From contig NC_090191.1 in assembly GCF_024679245.1 (NCBI RefSeq), positions 42,958,024 to 43,022,023 of the forward strand: a stretch of 64,000 bases of DNA, in the 5' to 3' direction. Both the position numbers and the translations under genes were made by a program. Below, piece by piece: positions 17,616 to 28,815 of the stretch (the first letter of the stretch is position 1; each line of letters begins with the position of its first letter). This DNA comes from Pseudorasbora parva (taxonomy: Eukaryota > Chordata > Actinopteri > Cypriniformes > Gobionidae). A model generated the notes under the pieces. The model was given only the letters and a program-made list of their open reading frames with translations, was not told where the DNA came from and made no database searches.

Positions 17616-20146
17616 ATGGAGTTTACACAGTCCCTTCTACATCTGCCAGACATACGTTTAGATGATGTACAGCGACTTTCAGACAAATTTTCGCTTACAA
17701 CACGGTCTAAACTTGATAAAGGATACAAATTCTACATTGAACAGTACCTGTTTGATTATAAAGGTAAGAATATTTGTTTTGTCCAGCCCAGCTTATGTTA
17801 GCGGAGGAGTTAGAATAAGAATAACGTAACGCAGTTGTTAGCTTTCTATTCTCCAAATAGAAAGTCCTTATATTCTTAATTAATTTATTGTAATACAAAA
17901 CACAAAATTCTTGTTGCAATTGTGTTTCCATATTACTGATGTTAGCTATAGATTGTGTGTCGTTAGATAAAAGTCGGTAACATATTCGTTGTTAATGTTG
18001 TGCAATTTCACCAAAACATTGCTTTGGAATAGTTTCGAATGTAGTTGTTGATGAGGTGACAGTGAGAGGGCGTTGTCACAGGTCCATGAGGAAAAATGAG
18101 GAAGCTCATCACCTTCAGGTTTTTCTGATTTGTTGTGTTCTGCTGCGGTTGCAGAGACTTTGTAGTATCCCACAAAGTTCCATTGTGGTTTAGGATGTTT
18201 CTCAGTCTGATGTCAATTATTTTGTGGCAAAAAAAAAATTCAAACGACACCTTTACATATATTTATAGACAGAAGAGGGTTGTTTGTGAACAATAAAGAC
18301 TGAGAAATATTCTGTGTGTTAAGTAAAAAAGTTGATGTTTAAAACTAATACAATTAATGCAGTTCTCAAGTTTGTTCCATTACTCCAATGAAATGTAAAA
18401 ATGTTGTGCAGCAAAAATGTAATCATGCTTTTTTTATCAGGTTACATTTCATGCTAAAGAGGTTCCTGTGGTACTGAAATGCATGTCATGTACCTGCACT
18501 GCTGGGAAAGCACTGTGCAATCATATTGTGGCATTACTGTTTCAAAGCGCTCATTACAGTACCATGGGCTTCAAGACAGTGCCATTGCCACTGTCATGCA
18601 CCAGCTCGCTGCAGACCTGGCACCGGCCTAGGACACAGGTAAGACATTAATATTAATTACATTTACTGATTTTGGCTTGCAATGACTTTGTGTCAATTAA
18701 TAGTTTATCATCATTGTTACAGGGAATTGCACCCGAAGCAACAAATGACATGGTAGTGCGTAAACCAGTACAAAAGAAGACCAAGCATCGTGCCCATACT
18801 GGTGTGAAATGTACACTGTACAAAGCATATGGCGGTAAGACTGAAAATTTTTATTTTATTACAGAACAATTAGTATTTTTCACTTTTCAGGATGCACCTG
18901 AGCTGAGTGTCATGGCAAAGGCTGTGAAACTTATGTACATGTGAGTTTTTTTATTAATAAATTTGCAAAGATTTCAAACAAACTTCTTTGACGTTGTCAT
19001 TTTTTGTAAAATTTTGAGGAAAATAATATTAATTTTATCCATTTTGGAATAAGGCTGTAACCACAAAATGTGGAAAAAATAAAGCACTGTGAATACTTTC
19101 TGGATGCACTGTATTTACAGAGGTAATGTGTCGGTATCTGCTAAAATATGAAAGGTTGGGTGAAATGGTAATAATAAGTAAATTAAACAAGACATCTCAC
19201 CTTTATGTCAGGGCCTCTTCCAGATCCTCACATCATGGCCAGTGGTGAGAAACTACAAGACATTCGCCCACAACCAGGCATTTGCAAATTGCTGCATGGG
19301 TTTGAGGGCCTTAATTTTGTGGACTCTAAATTTGGGCCTGTGCCATTTGGGTCTGTGCTCTCTTACCAGTGCCCTCCTGAGATCAGTAGAGACATTATTA
19401 AACACCATGGTGCCCCTGAATTTCCTCAGTTGCCTGTTGATGGGTACAATTTTAAATTTCAAATACATTTTGAGCACAGCTACAAGCAACAGTGCCACTT
19501 AGAGAGCCTCAATGTGTCAAGGGAGATCTCTGCTGCTATTGAGGCAGAAACACGACTGCAGTCAGAATGCCAGCTATGGAACCAGGTACGCAAACCCCGA
19601 CTTACAGCCAGCAGATTCGGAGAAATATGCCATGTCCGTGGCGAGTCTACTGCCAAAGCCTTAGCTGCTCGCATTCTGAAAGGAACTCCCCAGACAGCTG
19701 CTATGAAAAGAGGGCTGGACCTGGAACCTGACATCCTTAGACAATATGCTGATTTTTGTGACGTCTCTGTGACACAGTGTGGCATAATCATCCACCCTGA
19801 TGCACCTCACCTTGCAGCCAGCCCTGATGCTAAAGTCTACAACCCAAGAGAAACACCCCCATTTGGGTTGGCAGAGGTTAAGAGTTGCGCTGTTGATGAT
19901 GTCTCTCAAGTTAAACACCTGATCACAGTTCGAGGCCAGGCCTGCCTTAAGAAAAACCACAAATACTACTATCAGGTTCAAGGCCAGCTGGCCTTAAGTG
20001 GCCTTCAGTGGTGTGATTTTATTACAGATACCCACACTGACTTCACAGTTGAAAGAATCTTTAGGGATGAGGAGATCATCAACTCAATGCGACAAAAGCT
20101 GGATTATTTTTATCATAACATCTACATAGATATATTATTACATTGA
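17616..20146 (+). CDS. ISL2EU second protein: SWIM zinc finger + YqaJ-type nuclease, 488 aa
   Basis: Exons by GT-AG joins: 17616-17763, 18045-18118, 18441-18638, 18723-18834 and 19212-20146; together 1,467 nt, one open frame ending TGA. Start ATG at 17616 (MEFTQSLLHLPD). The N-terminal region is followed by RCHRSMRKNEEAHHLQ (exon 2). A SWIM finger follows, C91-x-C93...C100-x-H102. The C-terminal half is a YqaJ/lambda-exonuclease-like PD-(D/E)XK fold with TASRFG (309-314), E349 (LDLEPD), D383 (SPDA), E399-x-K401 (AEVK) and a YYYQVQGQ motif (Q432). All expected catalytic positions are present. In the family this protein accompanies the transposase; its role in transposition is not established, and DNA end processing or repair is a guess. 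A 50-nt exon-like segment at 18891-18940 is left out because its inclusion would introduce a stop. Convergent with the transposase gene. Confidence 0.85.
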
Positions 20147-20516
20147 GAGAACTTTAAAATGTAAATAGTTTTATTTATTTATATACTTAAACTGATTTCA
20201 ACCTTGTTTGTAGGTTATGCTATGAGTTGCTATGGAAGTAATTTGTTTTAATTATTTTCACTGCAGTTACACGTTACATGGATACATAAAAAGGCAAGTT
20301 TAAAAAATATTCTGTTTTTTTTTTTTATGTAAAAGGTGTAAATGCATTTTACTCAGGAAAAACTTTTTACAGAATGATTCACAACATTGTTCATTAATAA
20401 CCATGAAAATAAACTTACCCCTAAATGCTTAAAAAGTTTAAACTATATATTTACAATATATATGGCACTTGTATTTACAATCTATCTGCCGGTAGACGGT
20501 GTCAACAGGAAACACT

Positions 20517-23500
20517 TCAGACTGGTTTGTCCCCTTTGATAACAAGAGGTCCCTGATAGTTTGACATTAGGCAACATATGGCCCACAGCTGATTGACTGA
20601 ACCTACCATAGAAAGAGGAACAAGTCCATCCCAAATATGATACTCCTTCACCCTGCGTATGGCCCTCTCAACTAAAATTCTCAGACGGGCAATAGCCTGT
20701 GTCTTCTGAGTATCCTCCAAGCTGAGCTGAGCGGATCTCTTTAGCGGAGGGATGATGAGTGTTGCCCCCACCTCTGACAGCATCTTCTCAATCTGGAACC
20801 CCTTGTCAGCCATTACTCCATCTCCTGGTTGAAGTAACTGCAAGATCTGCGATTGCCGAGTTATTTCTAAATCTGAGATGGAGCCGGTGTACAATTTTGA
20901 TATAAATGTGACAACCCCACATGGGGCAATGCCAATTAATCCTTTAAAGGTGGTGTGGTTTTTATAGTTAGAAAAACTTTCCGACTGTAGTAAGAGAGAA
21001 GATGCTGTTTCACAACGGATCTCGGTGCAGTCTACTATCACTCTAACCTGAGGGCAGTAGAGCTTGAACTTGTCAGGCATTGTGGCCTGCACTTGCTCTC
21101 TCGTCATCCACAATGGTAGTGAGCCAAGAACTTGGTAAAGGTAGCTAGTCCATGTTAAAATGATTCGACTAACCGTAGATAAGCTAACCTCAAAGATGGA
21201 TGCCAAGGTTTTCTCCTGAAGCCCAGCTGCAACACGACAGAGAAACATGAACAGTTCATCAATGAGCTGAAGTTTTCGTTGAGGGCTTGGTGTCTCTTGT
21301 GCTGTTCGCTGTGCCTTGGACCAGTACAAAAGCCTTGAAGCAGAGGGGTAAACGGACTCCCAAAACACAGTGAAAACCTCCTTTGAGCTGAACCTCGTGT
21401 AGTAACGGAAGTCCTCATCTGTGACACAGAACTTGAAAATCAGCGGCTTCGGCTGCTTAACTGTCAGCCGCTGGATTTCAAGTTCAAGTGACAAAACCTG
21501 AAGCTCCAACTCTTGAATCCTCCTTGCAGCACTATCCAGTTTACCTTAAAAGGTAGAAAAAGCATACACCAGGGTTCCCACACCTTAGTTATCTTTAAAT
21601 TCAAGGACCTTTCAAGGACTTTCCAGGTCCAATACCCTCAAACTCAAGGACTTAATGTGGGGAAACATTTCAAGTGAGAGCAAGGTTACATCGTGTTACC
21701 TTGTGAGAAACATTGTTAGTTTTCATGTGTCAAACACAACTATGCCAAAAAACTTTTTTTTTTTTTTTTTTGCATTTATTTATGCTTTTAAGTTTTTCTT
21801 GCCTCATGCGTTTACTTTATATTAAAAGGAAATGCAATCCAACATTACATTAAATAAAATATTTAGGGCAACAGATTATCACAAATGTTTGATGTTTATT
21901 GAACACAATATACAGTCATTGACTGAACATATTTGGGTTCGGTGTAAGCACTGAAAACATATTACAACATTGTGCAGAGCAAATTCATTATAAACATTCC
22001 AATATGGAACATTAACATAAGGTCATGAAAACCGTTATAAAAGTAATTTACTGCCACATAAAAAAAAATCAAGTAAAATAATGCCAAATTAGTTTGAAAC
22101 AAAAAGAGCTTGTTGAATTGCACTACACTCTAAAACCGCCAATTAATAAAATATTAGAAGTGCAAAAAATATATGTTGAACTAATTTTCTTGTGCTTCGT
22201 TAAGAAGACATATTATATTAAGTCTGCAGAAATATATTTGAAAAACTTTAAATTAATTGATATTTTCAAATCTAGTTAACATTTAGAATTGCAAATGTTG
22301 ACTGGACTAAAAAACGCAAATCCAGTCAATATTTTATAAAAGTAGGCTAAGGCAAACACAATATTTTACACATAATATTTTACTATGGTAAATAGATTTG
22401 TTTGTGCTGTTGAAATGGGCTGTTAGAAACATTTGATAATAGCCTATATCAGAACAACATTTGTGAAATTAGATGTATTTTCATTGTTTTGTTTATGATG
22501 GTATCTGCATTATGATGAGAAGATGGATCCTACAACAATTCTATATTCATATGACATATTTAATATAAATATATAATTCATGAACATGTGTAGTTAATTG
22601 TTGCATTTAATCTGCCTAATTTTAATGAATTGCAGACAAATGTGGCGAACATATTAGGCTTGTGTGTGGATATTTAATGTTAGAAGTGAAGTAAGAAGTA
22701 AGTTAGAAGTATATCAAAGGGAAATAGTGATTATTTAAGTGATGTCTAGGCCTACGTCAAGCTCACTCGGCACCGAATAAATGCTCATATAAAACTAACG
22801 TCAATCCTTTTAGTTAAAAACTTACAAAGTTGAACATATTCAATGTTTTTGTATTTATGTGCGTTTTATTAGTTATGTCCCATGTCAATGAGAGCGAACC
22901 TTATTTACGTTATTATAGGTTGTATTTTTACACAAAATGAATATTTTGGAAGTGAAATCTGAGAGGTGAATATTACGGGTGTAACGGTACAGAAAGCTGA
23001 CGTTTGGTACATACCTCAGTACAGCTGTTTTTATTAGCCTAAATTCAGAAGTTTTCTTTTTCCTTCAAAAAACATTTAGCATTATTTTACTTCCAAAGAA
23101 AAACCTGCTACTCTCTTTTTTTTTTGTGTAATACTAACCAGGAGAAGGATGGTAGTCATAGTCATGATCTTTTGCCACTGCACCTGCAGGCAGTGCCTCC
23201 TCTGTGATGTTACCTGGGACAGGCATCTCCTGAGATTCATCAGGGACAGCACCCCTAAAATGCTTCCTTGCTCTCTGGTAAACCGACTGCCGAGCATGTG
23301 AGCCTCTTTCTGGAGATGTGAAATAAAATGATACTTATGATCATCGAATAAACTGTAAAGCACAGTAATATACAGTGATGTATTGATCAACTTAATGTAT
23401 TACTAGGGCTTAATATACTATCCTACCTTTACCCCAGTCATTCCAGGGGAATCTTGACGGCACTGCTCCTTTTGTTATTCTTTTTCTTCCACTGGCTGAT

Positions 23501-23718
23501 GTGCATATATCCTCTGGGGCAAAGTGCTGGCTACACACATAGGTACTCCCACGAAGTATTTTAAAGCTCGGTCCCTCATCTCGTTTGATTGCCCTAACCC
23601 AATGGGCACGTATTTCTGCGTCCACTGGAAAATCGTGGAAACTTAAATATGGAAATTTCTGTTTGTTGTTTGAACAACAAGGAACACTACAATAGCATCT
23701 ACAAGAAGACTGTGCCAT
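20517..23718 (-). CDS. ISL2EU transposase: THAP domain + DDE (DDE_4-type), 496 aa
   Basis: Coding exons on the minus strand: 23427-23718, 23139-23309 and 20517-21544; 1,491 nt in one open frame. ATG at 23718 sits in a good context (AGCATGG). Residues 1-93 form a THAP C2CH DNA-binding domain: C10, C15, W40, C62-x2-H65 and an AVPSRF box (85-90). A linker rich in G/P and acidic residues follows, then a short coiled coil (about 157-185, RRIQELELQVLSLELE). A helix-turn-helix lies near 265-286 (LASIFEVSLSTVSRIIL). Catalytic residues are D326 (VIVDCTE), D401 (MADKGF) and E447 (LVERAI). A likely 5' UTR intron runs from a CGAAAG/GTAAAG donor (exon end 23950) to a CAACAG acceptor (exon start 23735). 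The protein is expected to bind the TIRs and catalyse excision and insertion in the nucleus. No stop or frameshift is seen. It ends 370 bp from the end of the convergent gene. Confidence 0.88.
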
Positions 23719-24037
23719 GCTTATTGGGTGGGAAACTGTTGAAAGATGAACACAGGAATAAAGGAATAATGAATCACATCAGAATATGAAAATGGTTTGA
23801 CAGTTCGATTTGATTAGGAGGGAGTTATTCTAAACAACCGTGCTGGAATATATATTAATATAAAAAGTTAAAACTTATTACTAGTAAACTTAAGGCAACA
23901 CAGGCTAAGAGCGATGAATATTTTTCATAATTATTATGATAAACTTTACCTTTCGTGTTGTTAGTTAACCAGTTCCGGAACTATCCAACGCGCCTGACGA
24001 CTAAACGGAAGTGCGTATACACGGCTTTGACAAACGG

Positions 24038-24071
24038 CGGAAGTTTTCTGACGTCACTGTGAAAAGGGCCT
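24038..24071 (-). repeat. ISL2EU right terminal inverted repeat
   Basis: Read from the right edge inward: AGGCCCTTTTCACAGTGACG, then TCAGAAAACTTCCG. It matches the left TIR with small indels and keeps the TGACGTCA core, but lacks the CACGTG E-box of the left side. Confidence 0.85.
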
Positions 24072-25194
24072 ATTAGCATAGACCCCACCCATGACTGCTG
24101 ACGGACTCCGCCCTATTAGCATAGACCCCGCCCATGACTGCTGACGGACTCCACCCTATTAGCATAGACCCCGCCCATGACTGCTGACGGACTCCACCCT
24201 ATTAGCATAGACCCCGCCCATGACTGCTGACGGACTCCACCCTATTAGCATAGACCCCGCCCATGACTGCTGACGGACTCCACCCTATTAGCATAGACCC
24301 CGCCCATGACTGCTGACGGACTCCACCCTATTAGCATAGACCCCACCCATGACTGCTGACGGACTCCACCCTATTAGCATAGACCCCGCCCATGACTGCT
24401 GACGGACTCCGCCCTATTAGCATAGACCCCGTCTATGACTGTTGACGGACTCCGCCCTATTAGCATAGACCCCGTCTATGACTGTTGACGGACTCCACCC
24501 TATTAGCATAGACCACGCCTATGACTGTTGACGGACTCCACCCTATTAGCATAGACCCCGTCCATGACTGCTGACGGACTCCACCCTATTAGCATAGACC
24601 CCGCCCATGACTGCTGACGGACTCCGCCCTATTAGCATAGACCCCGTCTATGACTGCTGACAGACTCCGCCCTATTAGCATAGACCCCGCCCACGACTGC
24701 TGACGGACTCTGCCCTATTAGCATAGACCCCACCCACAACTGCTGACGGACTCCGCCCTATTAGGATAGACCCCACCCATGACTGCTGACGGACTCCATC
24801 CTATTAGCATAGACCCCACCCATGACTGCTGACGGACCCCGCCCTATTAGCATAGACCCCACCCATGACTGCTGACGGACTCCGCCCTATTAGCATAGAC
24901 CCCACCCATGACTGCTGACGGACCCCGCCCTATTAGCATAGACCCCACCCATGACTGCTGACGGACCCCGCCCTATTAGCATAGACCCCACCCATGACTG
25001 CTGACGGACCCCGCCCTATTAGCATAGACCCCACCCATGACTGCTGACGGACCCCGCCCTATTAGCATAGACCCCACCCATGACTGCTGACGGACCCCGC
25101 CCTATTAGCATAGACCCCACCCATGACTGCTGACGGACCCCGCCCTATTAGCATAGACCCCACCCATGACTGCTGACGGACCCCGCCCTATTAG
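24072..25194. repeat. 43-bp minisatellite, right part (about 26 units)
   Basis: Continuation of the array at 17283-17528. Unit variants are ordered: CTCCACC-type units on the left, a stretch of GTCTATGACTG units around 24420-24530 resembling the left flank, and a homogenised block of GACCCCGCCC units with CACCCATGACTGC from about 24830 to the end. Confidence 0.95.
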
Positions 25195-25497
25195 TAGCAG
25201 ACAACCAACTGCCTTTGTGTGAACGGTGTGTGCTTTTGGCACAACCTTGTGTGTATTTGACAGTTTAAGTGCAATCAGACATGGAAGAGAACTTCTGACA
25301 TCCGCTTCAGGACGCTCCGTCTGACATCCAGCTTTCTGTGCGCGTGCTTCAGGTGTGAGAAGTTTAAACTGAGATGGCTTATAGATAATAAACTCTCATG
25401 ATGAGGAAGAACTGAAATGTCACGTGAGCGCGATAAGGATGATAATCAAAGCCAAACAGACGTTTTTGTTTTTGGCCGAGTAACGGAGGCATGAGCT
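25195..25497. other. Intergenic sequence, nothing recognised
   Basis: Complex sequence without a supported gene or repeat match inside the window. Confidence 0.35.
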
Positions 25498-25737
25498 GTA
25501 GGCTCCGCCCTCTTCTGGATAAGGGGGCGGGGAGCCAGAAGCTCATTTGCATTTAAAGTGATATGAATGAAAACGCATGTTTTTCCTTCCACATAAAAAT
25601 GGGCATTTACAACATGGTATAATAAATGATATATTATGTATGGGGTATTTTGAGCTGAAATTTCTCACACACATTTTGGGGACACCTGAGACTTGTATTA
25701 CATCTTGTAAAATGGGGTATAATAGGTCCCCTTTAAA
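25498..25737. repeat. Dispersed element with GCTCATTTGCATTTAAAG and AGGTCCCCTTTAAA
   Basis: The text GGGGGCGGGGAGCCAGAAGC, GCTCATTTGCATTTAAAG and the end TATAATAGGTCCCCTTTAAA resembles a very common cyprinid noncoding repeat. No other copy in the window; identification is from memory of the family. Confidence 0.45.
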
Positions 25738-26596
25738 GCGTCCTGTCCTAAGCTGAAAACACACTTATGTGCTTGTTCTCCCACACGGCTGATTCAGAAG
25801 CGCTGATCCAGCAGCTCACGGCCCACGGCAGCCCAATGTGATTGATTGGACTCCGAGTTCCCACATTCAGGACACAGGGAGAGTTTCACAGGATGTGCAG
25901 TAAAACGCAGAGAGCCATGTCAAAACCTCCCACCGCGGTCCTGCTTCAACACTCGGTCCAAGCAAACACTTAAAGTATAATGTTTTTGAGACACAGGCCG
26001 GCTACTGAAAACCTGCCATGAATGACTGGCCTCACACACGGATCTGAAAAGAGAGAGAGAATCAACATGGGAAAGGGGGAAAAATCATTAAATAGAACAT
26101 TTCATGCCGGAGTGATCTGTGCGTTCTGAATACACAGATGATCTATTTACAGCGGAACACGCTATCAAATGCAGCGTTTGGGAGAAAGTGGAAGTTCTGG
26201 TGCATTTTTTTAGGGGGAAAAACAGAGCTTATCGCAGTTTGTGTTTGAGGGCTCTCGTTCTGTTTATTCACAGTTCTCTACCGCGTCCAGAGTGACAAAT
26301 CGTGGCATGAAACCAAAAGTGAAATGCCTTCTGATCACTAATAAGGCACACACAAGGTCTCCATTCAGACTCACACTCCGCTTGGCACGAGCGGCTGAGC
26401 AACAATGAGGGAAAGTAAGAAATGACTTTGAACCGGCTGCCCGTCAGTATCTGTTTCACAGGCTTAGTGTAAAGTCTAAGGCCAGAGCGGTGCGGCGCCA
26501 GAAGCCTCCGGGGAGCTGCAGCGAGACGGGCACGATTGAGGAGCTGAATGCCATGAGTCGGACACTGAAGTGCCTTGAAAAGCTCAGCATTGTTCA
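25738..26596. other. Intergenic complex sequence
   Basis: No supported gene. The 109-residue minus-strand frame at 26268-26597 has no recognised domain. Confidence 0.35.
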
Positions 26597-26715
26597 TTGG
26601 GTGCTTCTCAATATCCCACCTCGTTTCCTCGCTCCTCCGTCCTCCATCCTGTGACCCGGAAACCGATGGACCTCAGCCATCTTGTTGGACATCTCAGATC
26701 TCTAATTGAACCGCG

Positions 26716-28556
26716 AGGAGTGAGGAGAGGATGGAGGAGTGAGGAGAGAGTGAGGAGAGGATGCAGGAGTGAGGAGAGGATGGAGAAGTGAGGACTGAGG
26801 ATGGAGGAGTGAGGAGAGGATGGAGGAGTGAGGAGAGAGTGAGGAGAGGATGCAGGAGTGAGGAGAGGATGGAGAAGTGAGGACTGAGGATGGAAGAGTT
26901 AGGAGAGGATGGAGGAGTGAGGAGAGGATGGAGGAGTGAGGAGGGAGTGAGGAGAGGATGGAGGAGTGAGGAGGGAATGAGGAGAGGATGGAGGAGTGAG
27001 GAGAGGATGGAGGAATGAGGAGAGAGTGAGGAGAGGATGCAGGAGTGAGGAGAGGATGGAGGAGTGAGGAGGGAGTGAGGAGAGGATGGAGGAGTGAGGA
27101 GGGAGTGAGGAGAGGATGGAGGAGTGAGGAGAGGATGGAGGAGTGAGGAGAGGATGGAGGATGGAGGAGGGAGTGAGGAGAGGATGGAGGAGTGAGGAGA
27201 GGATGGAGGATGGAGGAATGAGGAGAGGATGGAGGAGCGAGGAGGGAGTGACGAGAGAGTGAGGAGAGGATGGGGGAGTGAGGAGAGAGTGAGGAGAGGA
27301 GTGAGGAGGGAGTGAGGAGAGGATGGAGGAGTGAGGAGAGAGTGAGGAGAGGATGGAGGAGTGAGGAGGGAGTGAGGAGTGAGGTGAGGATGGAGGAGTG
27401 AGGAGAGAGTGAGGAGAGGATGGAGGAGTGAGGAGAGAGTGAGGAGAGGATGGAGGAGTGAGGAGAGAGTGAGGAGAGGATGCAGGAGTGAGGAGAGGAT
27501 GGAGAAGTGAGGACTGAGGATGGAGGGGTGAGGATGGAAGAGTTAGGAGAGGATGGAGGAGTGAGGAGGGAGTGAGGAGAGGATGGAGGAGTGAGGAGAG
27601 AGTGAGGAGAGGATGCAGGAGTGAGGAGAGGATGGAGAAGTGAGGACTGAGGATTGAGGGATGAGGATGGAAGAGTTAGGAGAGGATGGAGGAGTGAGGA
27701 GGGAGTGAGGAGAGGATGGAGGAGTGAGGAGGGAGTAAGGAGAGGATGGAGGAATGAGGAGGGAGTGAGGAGAGAGTGAGGAGAGGATGGGGGAGTGAGG
27801 AGAGAGTGAGGAGAGGATGGAGGAGTGAGGAGGGAGTGAGGAGTGAGGAGAGAGTGAGGAGAGGATGGAGGAGTGAGGAGAGAGTGAGGAGAGGATGGAG
27901 GAGTGAGGAGGAAGTGAGGAGAGGATGGAGGAGTGAGGAGGGAGTGAGGAGTGAGGAGAGAGTGAGGAGAGGATGGAGGAGTGAGGAGAGAGTGAGGAGA
28001 GGATGGAGGAGTGAGGAGAGGATGGAGGAGTGAGGAGAGAGTGAGGAGAGGATGGAGGAGTGAGGAGATAGTGAGGTGAGGATGGAGGAGTGAGGAGAGA
28101 GTGAGGTGAGGATGGAGGAGTGAGGAGAGAGTGAAGTGAGGATGGAGGAGTGAGGAGGGAGTGAGGAGAGGATGGAGGAGTGAGGAGAGGATGGAGGAGC
28201 GAGGAGAGGATGGAGGAGTGCGGAGAGAGTGAGTAGAGGATGGAGGAGTGAGGAGAGAGTGAGGTGAGGATGGAGGAGTGAGGAGAGAGTGGGGAGAGGA
28301 TGGAGGAGTGAGGAGTGAGGAGAGAGTGAGGTGAGGATGGAGGAGTGAGGAGTGAGGAGAGGATGGAGGAGTGAGGAGAGAGTGAGGAGAGGATGGAGGA
28401 GTGAGGAGAGAGTGAGGAGAGGATGGAGGAGTGAGGAGTGAGGAGAGAGTGAGGAGAGGATGGAGGAGTGAGGAGAGAGTGAGGAGAGGATGGAGGAGTG
28501 AGGAGTGAGGAGAGAGTGAGGAGAGGATGGAGGAGTGAGGAGAGAGTATAGTAGGA
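26716..28556. repeat. Polypurine minisatellite, about 1.84 kb
   Basis: Imperfect units built from GAGGAGTGAGGAGAGAGTGA and GGAGAGGATG on the + strand, nearly all A/G with periodic T. The minus strand is stop-poor and gives frames of 632 and 342 residues (PPSSPHSLLT repeats) that are artefacts. At 26605-26650 just left of the array, CTCGCTCCTCCGTCCTCC is the inverted complement of the unit, suggesting the array grew from one arm of a foldback element beginning GGGTGCTTCTCAATATCCC. Confidence 0.95.
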
Positions 28557-28815
28557 GAGTGCTTCAGCCAATAAATATACAGGAAACTACATTTGGCCAT
28601 CTGACCAATCTAAGACCATTGGGTTTATCAGAGGGAGGGGCTTCAGAGAAGCAGGAAGCAGACGAGCCGTTCAAAGCACAGACAGCGGTGTGGAATCAAG
28701 GGAGGATAGAAGAAAAATACAGCGTTTAAAAAAGAAGAAGAAGTGTTAAGACATGATATACTGCGGCCCATAAACACAACCAAACCTAGAAAAAAACACA
28801 GAACCGCCCCTTTAA
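28557..28815. repeat. Dispersed repeat D2, copy 1
   Basis: Shares GGAAACTACATTTGGCCATC, TGACCAATCTAAGACCATTG and AGGGGCTTCAGAGAAGCAGG with 60505-60650, and CATAAACACAACCAA with 61023. No coding capacity. Confidence 0.7.

Larger units (their letters stand above)
17529..24071. mobile_element. Complete ISL2EU-type DNA transposon, both genes intact
   Basis: A 6,543-bp element with TIRs of about 33 bp: AGGCCCTTTTCACGTGACGT on the left and, read inward from the right, AGGCCCTTTTCACAGTGACG. It is flanked by AT on both sides (17527-17528 and 24072-24073). The neighbouring minisatellite gives the empty site CCCTATTAGC, so AT was duplicated. It carries two convergent genes, a THAP/DDE transposase (-) and a SWIM/YqaJ nuclease-like protein (+). 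That gene pair is the known hallmark of the ISL2EU (IS4EU) superfamily. Both frames are open through all exons, suggesting a young, possibly autonomous copy. Confidence 0.9.

Noticed and set aside
19480..19981. Minus-strand frames opposite the YqaJ exon
   Set aside because: Shadows of the real + strand nuclease exon.
26702..28600. 632-residue open frame on the minus strand
   Set aside because: Translation of the polypyrimidine strand of a minisatellite; PPSSPHSLLT repeats with no domain, start context or splice support.
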